DNA of 64,000 nucleotides from Fodinibacter sp963763015 (lineage in GTDB: Bacteria > Actinomycetota > Actinomycetes > Actinomycetales > Dermatophilaceae): assembly GCA_963763015.1 (NCBI GenBank), contig CAVXML010000012.1, positions 62,001 to 126,000 on the forward strand. Direction: 5' to 3'. Under the pieces are notes generated by a model. The model made no database searches and was not told the origin of the DNA. It saw only the letters and a program-made list of their open reading frames with translations. The position numbers and the translations under genes were made by a program. Positions within the stretch are counted from its first letter, which is position 1. Each line of letters starts with the position of its first letter. Below are positions 19,496 to 27,621 of this stretch, in pieces.

Positions 19496-20734
19496 ATGAC
19501 TGACACGACCATGACGCCGGCCAGCCACCTCGACCTCACCGAGCAGGAGCGGCAGGCAGGGCTGGACCTCCAGCAGCTCAAGCAGCTCGTCGGGCTCGTG
19601 GAGTACGACGAGCAGCAGGACCCCTTCCCCGTCACCGGCTGGGACGCCCTCGTCCTCGTCGTCGGCAACGCCACGCAGGCCGCGCACTACTACCAGAGCG
19701 CCTGGGGCATGGAGCTCGTGGCCTACGCCGGCCCGGAGAACGGCACCCGCGACCACAAGGCGTTCGTGCTCAAGTCCGGGTCCATCCGGTTCGTGCTCAA
19801 GGGAGCCGTCAGCCCCGACAGCCCGCTCATCGCCCACCACGCCAAGCACGGTGACGGCGTCGTCGACATCTCCCTCGAGGTGCCCGACGTCGACCGCTGC
19901 ATCGAACAGGCCAGGCGTGCCGGTGCGACCGTGCTGCAGGAGCCGGAGACGCTGAGCGACGAGCACGGCTCGGTGCGCGTCGCGGCCATCGCGACCTACG
20001 GTGAGACCCGCCACACCCTCGTGCAGCGCCACGTCGACGGCGTCACGTACGCCGGTCCGTACCTTCCCGGCTACGTCCCGGCTGCCTCGAGCTACGTCAA
20101 GCGCGACGGCGCGCCCAAGCGCCTCTTCCAGGCCCTCGACCACGTCGTCGGCAACGTCGAGCTCGGCAAGATGGACGAGTGGGTGGCGTTCTACAACAAG
20201 GTCATGGGCTTCGTGAACATGGCCGAGTTCATCGGTGACGACATCGCCACCGACTACTCGGCGCTGATGTCCAAGGTCGTCGCCAACGGCAACCACCGCG
20301 TGAAGTTCCCCCTCAACGAGCCGGCGATCGCCGCCCGCAAGAGCCAGATCGACGAGTACCTCGAGTTCTACGCCGGTCCCGGCGCCCAGCACCTGGCGCT
20401 CGCGACGAACGACATCCTGCGCACCGTCGACGAGCTGCGCAAGGAGGGCGTCGAGTTCCTCGACACACCGGACGCCTACTACGACGACCCCGAGCTGCGG
20501 GCGCGAATCGGAGAGGTGCGGGTGCCGATCGAGGAGCTCAAGAAGCGCCGGATCCTCGTCGACCGCGACGAGGACGGGTACCTCCTCCAGATCTTCACCC
20601 GTCCGCTCGGCGACCGGCCCACCGTCTTCTTCGAGATCATCGAGCGGCACGGGTCCCTCGGCTTCGGCAAGGGCAACTTCAAGGCGCTGTTCGAGTCGAT
20701 CGAGCGCGAGCAGGAGCGCCGCGGCAACCTGTGA
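19496..20734 (+). CDS. hppD: 4-Hydroxyphenylpyruvate dioxygenase
   Basis: Fe(II) enzyme converting 4-hydroxyphenylpyruvate to homogentisate, the committed step of tyrosine catabolism; cytosolic. 412 residues with two vicinal-oxygen-chelate halves. Iron-ligand regions are visible: ALDHVVGNVELGKMDEWVAF (His), GAQHLALATNDI (His) and the C-terminal TVFFEIIERHGSLGFGKGN (Glu in FEIIER). Start at ATG 19496; an in-frame GTG lies 6 nt earlier. The stop overlaps the GTG of the following alpha/beta hydrolase. hmgA and fahA, the next enzymes, lie within 6 kb. Likely controlled by the divergent Lrp/AsnC regulator. Confidence 0.97.
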   Translation: MTDTTMTPASHLDLTEQERQAGLDLQQLKQLVGLVEYDEQQDPFPVTGWDALVLVVGNATQAAHYYQSAWGMELVAYAGPENGTRDHKAFVLKSGSIRFVLKGAVSPDSPLIAHHAKHGDGVVDISLEVPDVDRCIEQARRAGATVLQEPETLSDEHGSVRVAAIATYGETRHTLVQRHVDGVTYAGPYLPGYVPAASSYVKRDGAPKRLFQALDHVVGNVELGKMDEWVAFYNKVMGFVNMAEFIGDDIATDYSALMSKVVANGNHRVKFPLNEPAIAARKSQIDEYLEFYAGPGAQHLALATNDILRTVDELRKEGVEFLDTPDAYYDDPELRARIGEVRVPIEELKKRRILVDRDEDGYLLQIFTRPLGDRPTVFFEIIERHGSLGFGKGNFKALFESIEREQERRGNL

Positions 20735-21447
20735 GCAGGAACGGCCCGGTGCACCGCGTCGTCCTCCTGCCCAGCCCGTTCCTCCCCGCGGCTGCCTACG
20801 CCCCGCTCGCGGACGCCCTCGGGCGTCGCGGGTGGGGCGTCGCCGTCGCCACCCCACCGGACGCCCCCGACGGGCCGCAGCCTGTGCTCGCGGCGTACCG
20901 CTCGGTGGTGGAGAGTCAGCGGCCCGAGGTCGTCGTCGCCCACAGCAACGCGGGCCGGTATGCCGTCGCCGCCGCGCCCGACGCGGCGGTGGTCTACGTG
21001 GATGCCGCACTGCCGCCGGAGAACGGGGAGGCGCCGCTGGCGCCGGAGGAGCTGCTCGACCACCTCACCGCACTCGCGGGCGGTGAGCCGCTGCTCCCGC
21101 CGTGGACCAGGTGGTGGCCGGAGGACGCGGTTGCCCAGGTGGTGCCCGACGCAGCCGTGCTGGCCGGCATCCGGCAGGACGAGCCGCGGGTGCCTCTCTC
21201 GTACGTCCGCTCCCGCCTCGGGGCCCCGCCCGGCTGGATGGAGGTGCGGCAGGCGTACCTGGGCTACGGCGACACCTACGCCGACGAGCTGGCCCGTTCC
21301 CGCCGGCTGGGGTGGCCCGTGACCGTGCTCGAGGGCGCGCGCCACCTTCACCACCTCCTCGAGCCGGATGCCGTCGCGGCGGCGGTCCTCGACCTCGCGG
21401 CCCGCCTCGGTGTGATGGCGCACCCACGGCCGGGTGGCGCCGCGTGA
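20731..21447 (+). CDS. Alpha/beta-hydrolase-fold protein coupled to hppD
   Basis: 238 residues. The sequence has the alpha/beta hydrolase layout: an early strand VVLLPSPFLPAAAY, the nucleophile-elbow-like VVVAHSNAGRYAVAAA (Ser in AHSNAG instead of strict GXSXG), and a late WPVTVLEGARHLHHLLEPDAV with a plausible catalytic His. Substrate unknown. Its GTG overlaps the hppD stop (GTGA), so it is co-translated with hppD, and a role linked to aromatic catabolism is a reasonable inference. The missing canonical first Gly of the elbow leaves open a non-enzymatic or altered role. Confidence 0.75.
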   Translation: MSRNGPVHRVVLLPSPFLPAAAYAPLADALGRRGWGVAVATPPDAPDGPQPVLAAYRSVVESQRPEVVVAHSNAGRYAVAAAPDAAVVYVDAALPPENGEAPLAPEELLDHLTALAGGEPLLPPWTRWWPEDAVAQVVPDAAVLAGIRQDEPRVPLSYVRSRLGAPPGWMEVRQAYLGYGDTYADELARSRRLGWPVTVLEGARHLHHLLEPDAVAAAVLDLAARLGVMAHPRPGGAA

Positions 21448-21459
21448 GACGCTGTGGAC

Positions 21460-22323
21460 ATGACCGACAGCCCGAGCCCCGCCGGACCCGGCTGGTACGA
21501 CGACCCCGACGACCCCACCCTGCTGCGCTACTACGACGGCGTCATCTGGACCGACCACACCACCCAGCGGCACTCCCCCACGGCGGATGCGTCGACGATC
21601 GGGCGCGCCCCGAACGTGCCGGCGGCCGACGCGCGCGTCGGGTGGCCGCAGCAGACCTCGACGCAGCCCGGATCAGGGCAGTGGCCGGGCCAGGGTTCGT
21701 GGCCGGGGAGCCAGGCGCCGGGTGCCCGACCCGGCGGTGCGTACGGGCCATCGTGGGGGGAGCCGCGGGGCGTGCTTCCCGACGGCGCGGTGCTCGCGGA
21801 GTGGTGGCGCCGTCTCGTGGCCAGGATCCTCGACACCTTGATCGTCGGCGTGATCACCCTGGTCGTCGCGATCCCGTGGTGGGGTGACGTGCTCGGAGTC
21901 ATGGCGGACTTCCTCGAGCAGGCCGGCACGGCGGGAGCTCCTGTCGACACCACCGACTTCGCGACGGACCTCTCGACGGCGCTGGTTCCCGTGACGCTGG
22001 TGAGCCTCGTCGTGACGCTGGTCTACGAGGTCGTCTTCCTCGCCTGGCGCTCGGCCACCCCGGGGAAGATGGTCCTCGGGACGGTCGTGCGTCGCACGGG
22101 GGGTGGAGGGCCGATCGGCCTGGCAACGGCGCTGCGCCGACAGCTCATCAGCGTCGTCACGGCGCTGATGGCCTTCCTGCCCTTCCTCAACATCCTCGCG
22201 TCGGTGGTCAACATCCTCGACCCGGCATGGCTGCTCTGGGACCCGAGGCGCCAGGCACTGCACGACAAGGTCGCCGACACGCTCGTCGTGCTCAAGCACC
22301 CGGGAGCCGGTCGAGCCTCGTAG
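21460..22323 (+). CDS. DUF2510-RDD membrane protein
   Basis: 287 residues. The N-terminus carries a DUF2510 motif (GPGWYDDPDDPTLLRYYDG then WTDHTTQRH), followed by a Gln/Pro/Gly-rich linker (about 60-105) and an RDD domain with three to four hydrophobic helices (WWRRLVARILDTLIVGVITL, SATPGKMVLGTVVR, RRQALHDKVADTLVV). RDD proteins are integral membrane proteins, some linked to ion transport; the role here is unknown. ATG 21460 preferred over the in-frame GTG at 21454; GACGCT sits 6 nt before the ATG. It follows the hydrolase gene by 12 nt. Confidence 0.88.
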   Translation: MTDSPSPAGPGWYDDPDDPTLLRYYDGVIWTDHTTQRHSPTADASTIGRAPNVPAADARVGWPQQTSTQPGSGQWPGQGSWPGSQAPGARPGGAYGPSWGEPRGVLPDGAVLAEWWRRLVARILDTLIVGVITLVVAIPWWGDVLGVMADFLEQAGTAGAPVDTTDFATDLSTALVPVTLVSLVVTLVYEVVFLAWRSATPGKMVLGTVVRRTGGGGPIGLATALRRQLISVVTALMAFLPFLNILASVVNILDPAWLLWDPRRQALHDKVADTLVVLKHPGAGRAS

Positions 22324-22471
22324 ACACGCCGGGCACTCGCTCTTCGGGGTGACGGGCCGGGCACTGGTGTGACACACGAGACGTCGCCGGCGCTGGGGCC
22401 GCGCGGGACCATGGAGCTGTGGCCGGGCGTCCGTCGGACCCTCCGCCACCCTCGGACACACAGGAGGACCC

Positions 22472-22933
22472 ATGCCCACGACACCTCACGCCACGACCCC
22501 CTCGAAGGCCACCCACCACCACACCGCGGCCGAACGACTGGCGGCACTGGCACCTGGTGTCAGTGTCGCCACGATCTGGCTTGCGACCCTGCTCTTCTCG
22601 CTGTTCACCCCCGACCTGGTGTCCGGGTCCCAGCAGGAGCACCTGCCGATCGCGGGCCTGACCGCGTGGCTGTGGGCCGCTGCGGCCACGGGCTACGTCC
22701 TCATGGCCACGCGGGTGAGGGACCCGAACGACGACCCGTCGGTCTGGCTCGGCTTCGAGCTCTCCGTCGTCGTCATCTGGGCCGTCGTCGCCCTCACCGG
22801 CATCTTCGCCCCTGAGCTCGTCACGGGCACGGACCCGACCCGGATTCCGCTGGCTGCGCTCGTCACACCGGTCGCGGGCCTGGTGGCCACGGGGTTCGTC
22901 GCCCTGCACGTGACGACCTCGAGACGGCGGTAG
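22472..22933 (+). CDS. Small integral membrane protein, unknown function
   Basis: 153 residues with four hydrophobic segments (about 27-50, 63-80, 92-113 and 125-147) and short polar ends (His-rich HHHTAAER before the first, TSRRR after the last). No catalytic motif and no family I recognise. The ATG has AGGAGG 6-7 nt upstream, which strongly supports the start. It is monocistronic and convergent with fahA; a perfect 20-bp palindrome separates them. Confidence 0.75.
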   Translation: MPTTPHATTPSKATHHHTAAERLAALAPGVSVATIWLATLLFSLFTPDLVSGSQQEHLPIAGLTAWLWAAAATGYVLMATRVRDPNDDPSVWLGFELSVVVIWAVVALTGIFAPELVTGTDPTRIPLAALVTPVAGLVATGFVALHVTTSRRR

Positions 22934-22947
22934 CGGCGCCCGAGCAT

Positions 22948-22967
22948 GCGGCCGGGCGCCCGGCCGC
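22948..22967. terminator. 20-bp palindrome between convergent genes
   Basis: GCGGCCGGGC followed by its exact reverse complement, in the 50-bp gap between the small membrane protein and fahA; probably a bidirectional terminator. Confidence 0.65.
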
Positions 22968-22983
22968 GTCGACCCAGCTGCGG

Positions 22984-24210
22984 TCAGTGGGCCGGACGAA
23001 CGGTCCCGACGCACTCACCGAGGCCCAGCACCGAACCGTCGGGTCCCGGGGCCGTGGCCCGGAGGGTGACCGTGTCACCGTCCTCGAGGAAGGTTCGCTG
23101 CGAACCGTCGTCCAGGGTGACCGGCTCCGTGCCGCCCCACGTGAGCTCGAGGAAGCACCCGCGGCTCTCCTTCTCCGGTCCCGAGATCGTGCCGGAGCCG
23201 AAGAGGTCCCCGCTGCGGAGCGTCGCGCCGTTCACGGTCATGTGGGCGAGCATCTGGGCGGGCGACCAGTACATCTCCCGGAACTCCGGCCGCGAGACCA
23301 CCGTGCCGTTCCAGTCCACCTCGACGTGCACGTCGAGACCGTATGCCGTCCCCGCGCCGTCGTCGGCCGGCTCACCCCGGAGGTACGGGAGGGGCTCGGG
23401 GTCCTGGCCCGGCAGGGGAACCCGTGCGCCACGCAGGGCGTCCGTCGTCACCACCCACGGGGAGATGGACGTCGCGAACGACTTGCCGAGGAACGGTCCG
23501 AGAGGGACGTACTCCCACGCCTGGAGGTCACGGGCGGACCAGTCGTCGAGCAGGACCACGCCGAAGAGGTGCTCGTCGGCCTCGGCGAGCGGGACCGCCT
23601 CACCGAGGCGGGTGCCCCCACCGACGACGAACCCGAGCTCGGCCTCGATGTCCAGACGGGTGGACGGACCGAACACCGGTGCCGGGTCGCCCGGCCCCTT
23701 CCGTTGACCGCTCGGGCGCACGACATCCGTCCCCGACACCACGACGGTGCCGGAGCGCCCGTGGTAGCCGATCGGCAGGTGCTTCCAGTTCGGCGTGAGC
23801 GGCTCCGAGTCCGGGCGGAACATCCGGCCCACGTTCGTCGCGTGGTGCTCGCTGGCGTAGAAGTCGACGTAGTCGGCGACCTCGACCGGCAGGTGCATGG
23901 TGACGGCACGGACCGGGATGAGGTGCGGCTGCACGGCATCCCGGTGCGCCTCGTTGGTCAGCTGCTCGACCAGCCACGCGCGCGCCGAGGCCCACGCGTC
24001 CCGGCCGCGCTCCAGGAAGGGGTTGAGCGAGCCGGCCCGCCACACCGCCGCCGACTCCATCCCAGCGTGCTCGGCGCAGGCCGCGAGGTCGAGCACGTGG
24101 TCGCCGACGCGCACCCCGACGCGGGGAGTCCCGTCGCCGGCGGAGAAGACGCCGTACGGCAGGTTGTGCACGCCGAAGGGGTGCGTGGCGGGAACGTCGA
24201 GCCAGGTCAT
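22984..24210 (-). CDS. fahA: Fumarylacetoacetase
   Basis: Hydrolyses fumarylacetoacetate to fumarate and acetoacetate, the last step of the homogentisate pathway. 408 residues. Conserved blocks: FYASEHHATNVGRMFRP (catalytic His/metal region), PIGYHGRSG, DIEAELGFVVGGG (acidic metal ligands), DDWSARDLQAWEYVPLGPFL (split), and LELTWGG near the C-terminus. The N-terminal domain (FGVHNLPYGVF) is complete. Its ATG overlaps the stop of the upstream gene (ATGA), so both are translated together. It is divergent from hmgA with the coupled gene between. Confidence 0.96.
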   Translation of the reverse strand: MTWLDVPATHPFGVHNLPYGVFSAGDGTPRVGVRVGDHVLDLAACAEHAGMESAAVWRAGSLNPFLERGRDAWASARAWLVEQLTNEAHRDAVQPHLIPVRAVTMHLPVEVADYVDFYASEHHATNVGRMFRPDSEPLTPNWKHLPIGYHGRSGTVVVSGTDVVRPSGQRKGPGDPAPVFGPSTRLDIEAELGFVVGGGTRLGEAVPLAEADEHLFGVVLLDDWSARDLQAWEYVPLGPFLGKSFATSISPWVVTTDALRGARVPLPGQDPEPLPYLRGEPADDGAGTAYGLDVHVEVDWNGTVVSRPEFREMYWSPAQMLAHMTVNGATLRSGDLFGSGTISGPEKESRGCFLELTWGGTEPVTLDDGSQRTFLEDGDTVTLRATAPGPDGSVLGLGECVGTVRPAH

Positions 24211-25091
24211 CGGGGTCCTTCGTCGGCGCGGGGGAGCAGGCCGAGGTCGGTGAGCTCACCGATCGGGTCCGTCACGGTGCAGCAGCCGTACGCCGTGAAG
24301 GACCGCCGCACCGCGGCGGCGGTCCCGGGGCTCCAGGCAGCCACGAGGTCGGCGAGGGCCCTGTCGTCGGAGACCTCGAGCAACGCCGCGAGCTCCTCGG
24401 ACGCCGCGCCCTCGAGCCCAGCGGACGTGGCGAGGAGGACGTTGAGCACACCGTGGTTCTCCTCGGGCGCACCAGCCACCACGTAGGTGCCGCGGACCGC
24501 GTGGTGCAGACCACCGGTCAGCTTGAACGGCACGCCGTCGCGGGTCACCCAGCGGAGGAAGGTCGCGAGCTCCGCCGAGTCCGGCCACTCCCACGTCGGG
24601 GTCCGACCCGTTCGGAACTTCGCCACCACCGGGCGGCCCTCACCGACGGCAGACCTGATGTCGGCGGCCGCCGCCGCCTGCTCGGGTCCGCGTGGCACCT
24701 CGAGCGCCACCGCCACGTCGTCCAGGCCCAGCTCTCGCCAGCCCTCCTCCCACCCGAGCTCCACGCCGACGACGCGGGTGGTCGTCTCGTCGGACAGCAC
24801 GTGCAGCCCGGCCGCGAGCACCGACGGCTCGGATCCCGGACGGGAGACGAGCACGACGTCGAGGGCCCCGTCGCCGCCCGCCCCGGCAGAGCCCTCGTCG
24901 TCCGACAGGACCGAGACGAGGTTCGCCACCGACGAGGCCGGCACGAGCAGCGGGCCGACGCAGCCGGCGTACGCGGACGTCCGGTGCACGCGATGGGCCG
25001 CGACGGCATCCGGCAACGGCGTGGCAGCGGGAGGGAACACCGCCGCGTCGTCGAGGAGCCCTCGGAACAGCGCGGGTGTCGTCGACGACAT
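24207..25091 (-). CDS. Conserved hypothetical protein coupled to fahA
   Basis: 294 residues, soluble. Blocks that look conserved: LLDDAAVFPPAATPLPDAVA at the N-terminus, PVVAKFRTGRTPTWEWPDS, and GVPFKLTGGLHHAVRGT followed by NHGVLNVLLATSAG, which recall a barrel-like family with a KF/KLR...TAGLHHPxR...HGFLN pattern seen in other bacteria without assigned function. The stop overlaps the fahA start (ATGA) and a leaderless-type promoter precedes the ATG, so it leads a two-gene operon. No recognisable maleylacetoacetate isomerase is in the cluster; this protein is a candidate to fill that step or handle a related intermediate, but nothing in the sequence proves it. Confidence 0.8.
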   Translation of the reverse strand: MSSTTPALFRGLLDDAAVFPPAATPLPDAVAAHRVHRTSAYAGCVGPLLVPASSVANLVSVLSDDEGSAGAGGDGALDVVLVSRPGSEPSVLAAGLHVLSDETTTRVVGVELGWEEGWRELGLDDVAVALEVPRGPEQAAAAADIRSAVGEGRPVVAKFRTGRTPTWEWPDSAELATFLRWVTRDGVPFKLTGGLHHAVRGTYVVAGAPEENHGVLNVLLATSAGLEGAASEELAALLEVSDDRALADLVAAWSPGTAAAVRRSFTAYGCCTVTDPIGELTDLGLLPRADEGPR

Positions 25092-25097
25092 GCGCCC

Positions 25098-25103
25098 AAC
25101 CTA
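25098..25103 (-). promoter_or_regulatory. -10 box TAGGTT, leaderless-type
   Basis: TAGGTT on the minus strand ends 6 nt before the ATG at 25091 and would drive the hypothetical-fahA operon. The divergent gap to hmgA (25104-25287) includes TTGCGCAA at 25169-25176, a possible operator core. Confidence 0.45.
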
Positions 25104-25287
25104 TCGCGCGACCGACGACGCCCGACCTGGGCAGGTTGGCGAGCCACTGGCCGATAATGGTGATCGGGTTGCGCAATTCTGGCCGCCAGGACGCGCACGG
25201 ATGCCGCCCGTGGTGCCTGCGGAATACCCTTCTGCTGAGCAGCCGACGACCCGAGACGACCGACCACAGTGAGGTGGACGAAAGCCA

Positions 25288-26535
25288 GTGGCGCACTACC
25301 AGGCGATGGGCAGCATCCCCCCCAAAAGGCACACGCAGCACCGACGGCCGGCCAAGCGAGGCAGGGTCGGGGAGCTGTACTCCGAGGAGCTGATGGGCGA
25401 GGAGGGCTTCTCCTCGGACTCCTCGCTGCTGTACCACCGCAACATCCCGTCCACGGTTGCCGAGTACCGCGAGTGGAGCGTCGGCGACCTCAGCACGACG
25501 CCGAACCACCCGCTCCTGCCCAGGCACCTGCGGCCGCACGACCTCTTCCCGGCCAAGGCCGCCAAGGAGACCGACGTCGTCACCGGCCGGCGCCTCCTGC
25601 TCGGCAACGGGGACGTCCGGCTCTCCTACGCCGTGTCCGGTGCGACGAGCCCGTGGTACCGCAACGGCATCGGCGACGAGCTCGTCTACGTCGAGCGGGG
25701 CCGGGCCCGGGTGGAGACGGTCTTCGGCGTGTTCGAGGTCGGCGAGGGGGACTACGTCGTCATCCCGAGGTCCACGACGCACCGCTGGATCCCTGTGCGG
25801 TCGGGTCGGGACCCGTTGCGCACCATCTGCATCGAGGCGAGCAGCCACATCGCCCCGCCGAAGCGGTACCTCAGCAAGTACGGCCAGTTCCTGGAACACA
25901 GTCCGTACTGCGAGCGCGACCTGAGGATGCCGTCCGGCCCGCTTCTCGCCGAGGACATCGGCGAGAAGCCGGATGCCGAGACCGAGGTCCTGATCAAGCA
26001 CCGCGGTGGTGGGCCCGCGAGCAGTGGCGGGATCGTCGGCACCGTGCACGTGCTGCCCTTCCACCCCCTGGACGTCGTCGGCTGGGACGGCTGCCTCTAC
26101 CCCTACGTGTTCAACGTGCGCGACTACGAGCCCATCACCGGTCGCATCCACCAGCCGCCCCCGGCCCACCAGGTCTTCGAGGGGTGGAACTTCGTCGTCT
26201 GCAACTTCGTGCCGCGCAAGGTCGACTACCACCCTCTGGCCATTCCCGTGCCGTACTACCACTCGAACGTCGACTCCGACGAGGTGATGTTCTACGTCGA
26301 CGGCGACTACGAGGCGCGCAAGGGCTCGGGCATCGGCAAGGGCTCCATCTCCCTGCACCCGGGTGGACACGCGCACGGGCCCCAGCCCGGTGCCGCGGAG
26401 GCCTCGCTCGGCAAGGAGTACTTCGACGAGCTCGCCGTCATGGTCGACACCTTCCGGCCTCTGGAGCTCGGCGAGGCGGGTCGCGCCTGCGACGACGGCG
26501 TCTACGCCGGCTCGTGGAACCGCGCCGGTCGCTGA
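25288..26535 (+). CDS. hmgA: Homogentisate 1,2-dioxygenase
   Basis: Fe(II) ring-cleaving enzyme turning homogentisate into maleylacetoacetate. 415 residues in a cupin-like fold. Typical segments: MGSIPPKRHTQH near the N-terminus, SPWYRNGIGDELVYVERGRA, GDYVVIPRSTTHRW, GWDGCLYPYVFN, PPAHQVFEGWNFVVCNFVPR and the ligand region PYYHSNVDSDEVMFYVDG. In classical enzymes I recall an H-x5-E spacing for the metal ligands; here the spacing is H-x6-E (HSNVDSDE), indicating the divergent actinobacterial type. GTG start at 25288. Placed between hppD and fahA genes of the same pathway, which supports the call. Confidence 0.9.
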   Translation: MAHYQAMGSIPPKRHTQHRRPAKRGRVGELYSEELMGEEGFSSDSSLLYHRNIPSTVAEYREWSVGDLSTTPNHPLLPRHLRPHDLFPAKAAKETDVVTGRRLLLGNGDVRLSYAVSGATSPWYRNGIGDELVYVERGRARVETVFGVFEVGEGDYVVIPRSTTHRWIPVRSGRDPLRTICIEASSHIAPPKRYLSKYGQFLEHSPYCERDLRMPSGPLLAEDIGEKPDAETEVLIKHRGGGPASSGGIVGTVHVLPFHPLDVVGWDGCLYPYVFNVRDYEPITGRIHQPPPAHQVFEGWNFVVCNFVPRKVDYHPLAIPVPYYHSNVDSDEVMFYVDGDYEARKGSGIGKGSISLHPGGHAHGPQPGAAEASLGKEYFDELAVMVDTFRPLELGEAGRACDDGVYAGSWNRAGR

Positions 26536-26585
26536 CCCACCTGGGGCCCCCGACGGCGCCGGCGCAGGGATGCCGGGACGCGGCC

Positions 26586-26591
26586 TATCCT
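26586..26591 (+). promoter_or_regulatory. -10 box TATCCT, leaderless-type
   Basis: TATCCT ends 7 nt before the clpS GTG at 26599. Confidence 0.5.
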
Positions 26592-26598
26592 TGTCGGC

Positions 26599-26889
26599 GT
26601 GTCGATCGCGCCCGTCGAGGAGGAGACCACCCAGGCGGGTGGCGACGTCCGTCCCGACACACCGTGGGTCACCATCGTGTGGAACGACCCGGTCAACCTC
26701 ATGTCCTACGTGACCTACGTGCTCCAGAGCCACTTCGGGTACTCCCGGTCCCGGGCCGAGAAGCTCATGATGGACGTCCACACCAAGGGTCGGGCCGTGG
26801 TCGCGAACGGGACGCGTGAGGCGATGGAGGCCGACACCGAGGCTCTCCACGGGTACGGGCTCTGGGCGACCTTCCAGAAGGACGACTGA
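26599..26889 (+). CDS. clpS: ATP-dependent Clp protease adaptor ClpS
   Basis: 96 residues. ClpS delivers N-degron substrates to ClpA/ClpC-ClpP. The core WVTIVWNDPVNLMSYVTYVL (with the NDPVN adaptor motif), LMMDVHTKGRAVV and YGLWATFQKDD are characteristic. N-terminal 20 residues are acidic and flexible. GTG start set by a leaderless-type -10 box. Its stop overlaps the ATG of the DUF2017 gene by 1 nt (TGATG), and the two lead into the murI-MBL-rph-rdgB block common in actinobacteria. Confidence 0.95.
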   Translation: MSIAPVEEETTQAGGDVRPDTPWVTIVWNDPVNLMSYVTYVLQSHFGYSRSRAEKLMMDVHTKGRAVVANGTREAMEADTEALHGYGLWATFQKDD

Positions 26890-27518
26890 TGGCCCGCGGC
26901 TTCCGCCGGAGGGGGTCGGGGTCCCACGTGCGGTACGCCGCCCACCTCGACCCGCTCGAACGCGCCACCGTCGCCGGTCTCATGGACCAGGTGCGTGAGC
27001 TCCTCGAGCCGGCTGCGGTCGCCGGGGACGGCGGGGACGACTTCTCCTCCATCGTCGCCGGGCTCGGGATGGGCGTGACCGTGGCGGCCGAGGACCAGGC
27101 CGAGCTCGACGCCTCGGGTGCCGAGCGTGACCCGGCCCTCGACCGGCTCCTCCCGACGGCCAACCGGCAGGACGACGAGGCGGCAGCGGAGTTCCGGCGC
27201 CTGACCGAGCAGGGGCTCCGCCAGCGCAAGGCGGCCGCCCTGGCCGCCGCCGCGGACCTCGTGCGTCACGACGACAAGCTGCGCCTCGACCAGTCACAGG
27301 CCAGGACCATGCTCGTGGCGCTCACCGACGTGCGGCTGGTGCTCGGCGAGCGCATGGGACTGCGCACCGACGACGACGTCGCGATCCTCGAGGCGGTGGC
27401 CGAGGAGCTCGACGACGACGACCCGCTGGGCTACGCGCTCTCGGTGTACGACTTCCTGACGTGGCTCCAGGAGACCCTGGCCTCGGCGCTCCTGGCCGCC
27501 CCCGGTGCGCGGGCGTGA
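26889..27518 (+). CDS. DUF2017-family protein
   Basis: 209 residues, soluble, acidic and helical; starts MARGFRRRGSGSHVRYAAHL and contains LDPLERATVAGLMDQVRELL, DPALDRLLPTANRQDDEAAA and GYALSVYDFLTWLQETLASA. DUF2017 occurs almost only in actinobacteria and almost always directly after clpS; function unknown but a link to ClpS/Clp proteolysis is suggested by that association. One-nt stop/start overlap with clpS supports co-translation. Confidence 0.92.
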   Translation: MARGFRRRGSGSHVRYAAHLDPLERATVAGLMDQVRELLEPAAVAGDGGDDFSSIVAGLGMGVTVAAEDQAELDASGAERDPALDRLLPTANRQDDEAAAEFRRLTEQGLRQRKAAALAAAADLVRHDDKLRLDQSQARTMLVALTDVRLVLGERMGLRTDDDVAILEAVAEELDDDDPLGYALSVYDFLTWLQETLASALLAAPGARA

Positions 27519-27609
27519 CGCCCCGACCTGCCGCGGGCCGACCCTGCCGGGCCGGCTCCACGTGACGCACGTGACGCCGGGCCGGATGGGCGAAGTCGGC
27601 GGTTGGCCC

Positions 27610-27615
27610 TACCGT
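27610..27615 (+). promoter_or_regulatory. -10 box TACCGT, leaderless-type
   Basis: TACCGT ends 6 nt before the murI GTG at 27622; it decides that start against the longer open frame from 27505. Confidence 0.45.
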
Positions 27616-27621
27616 GGTGCG

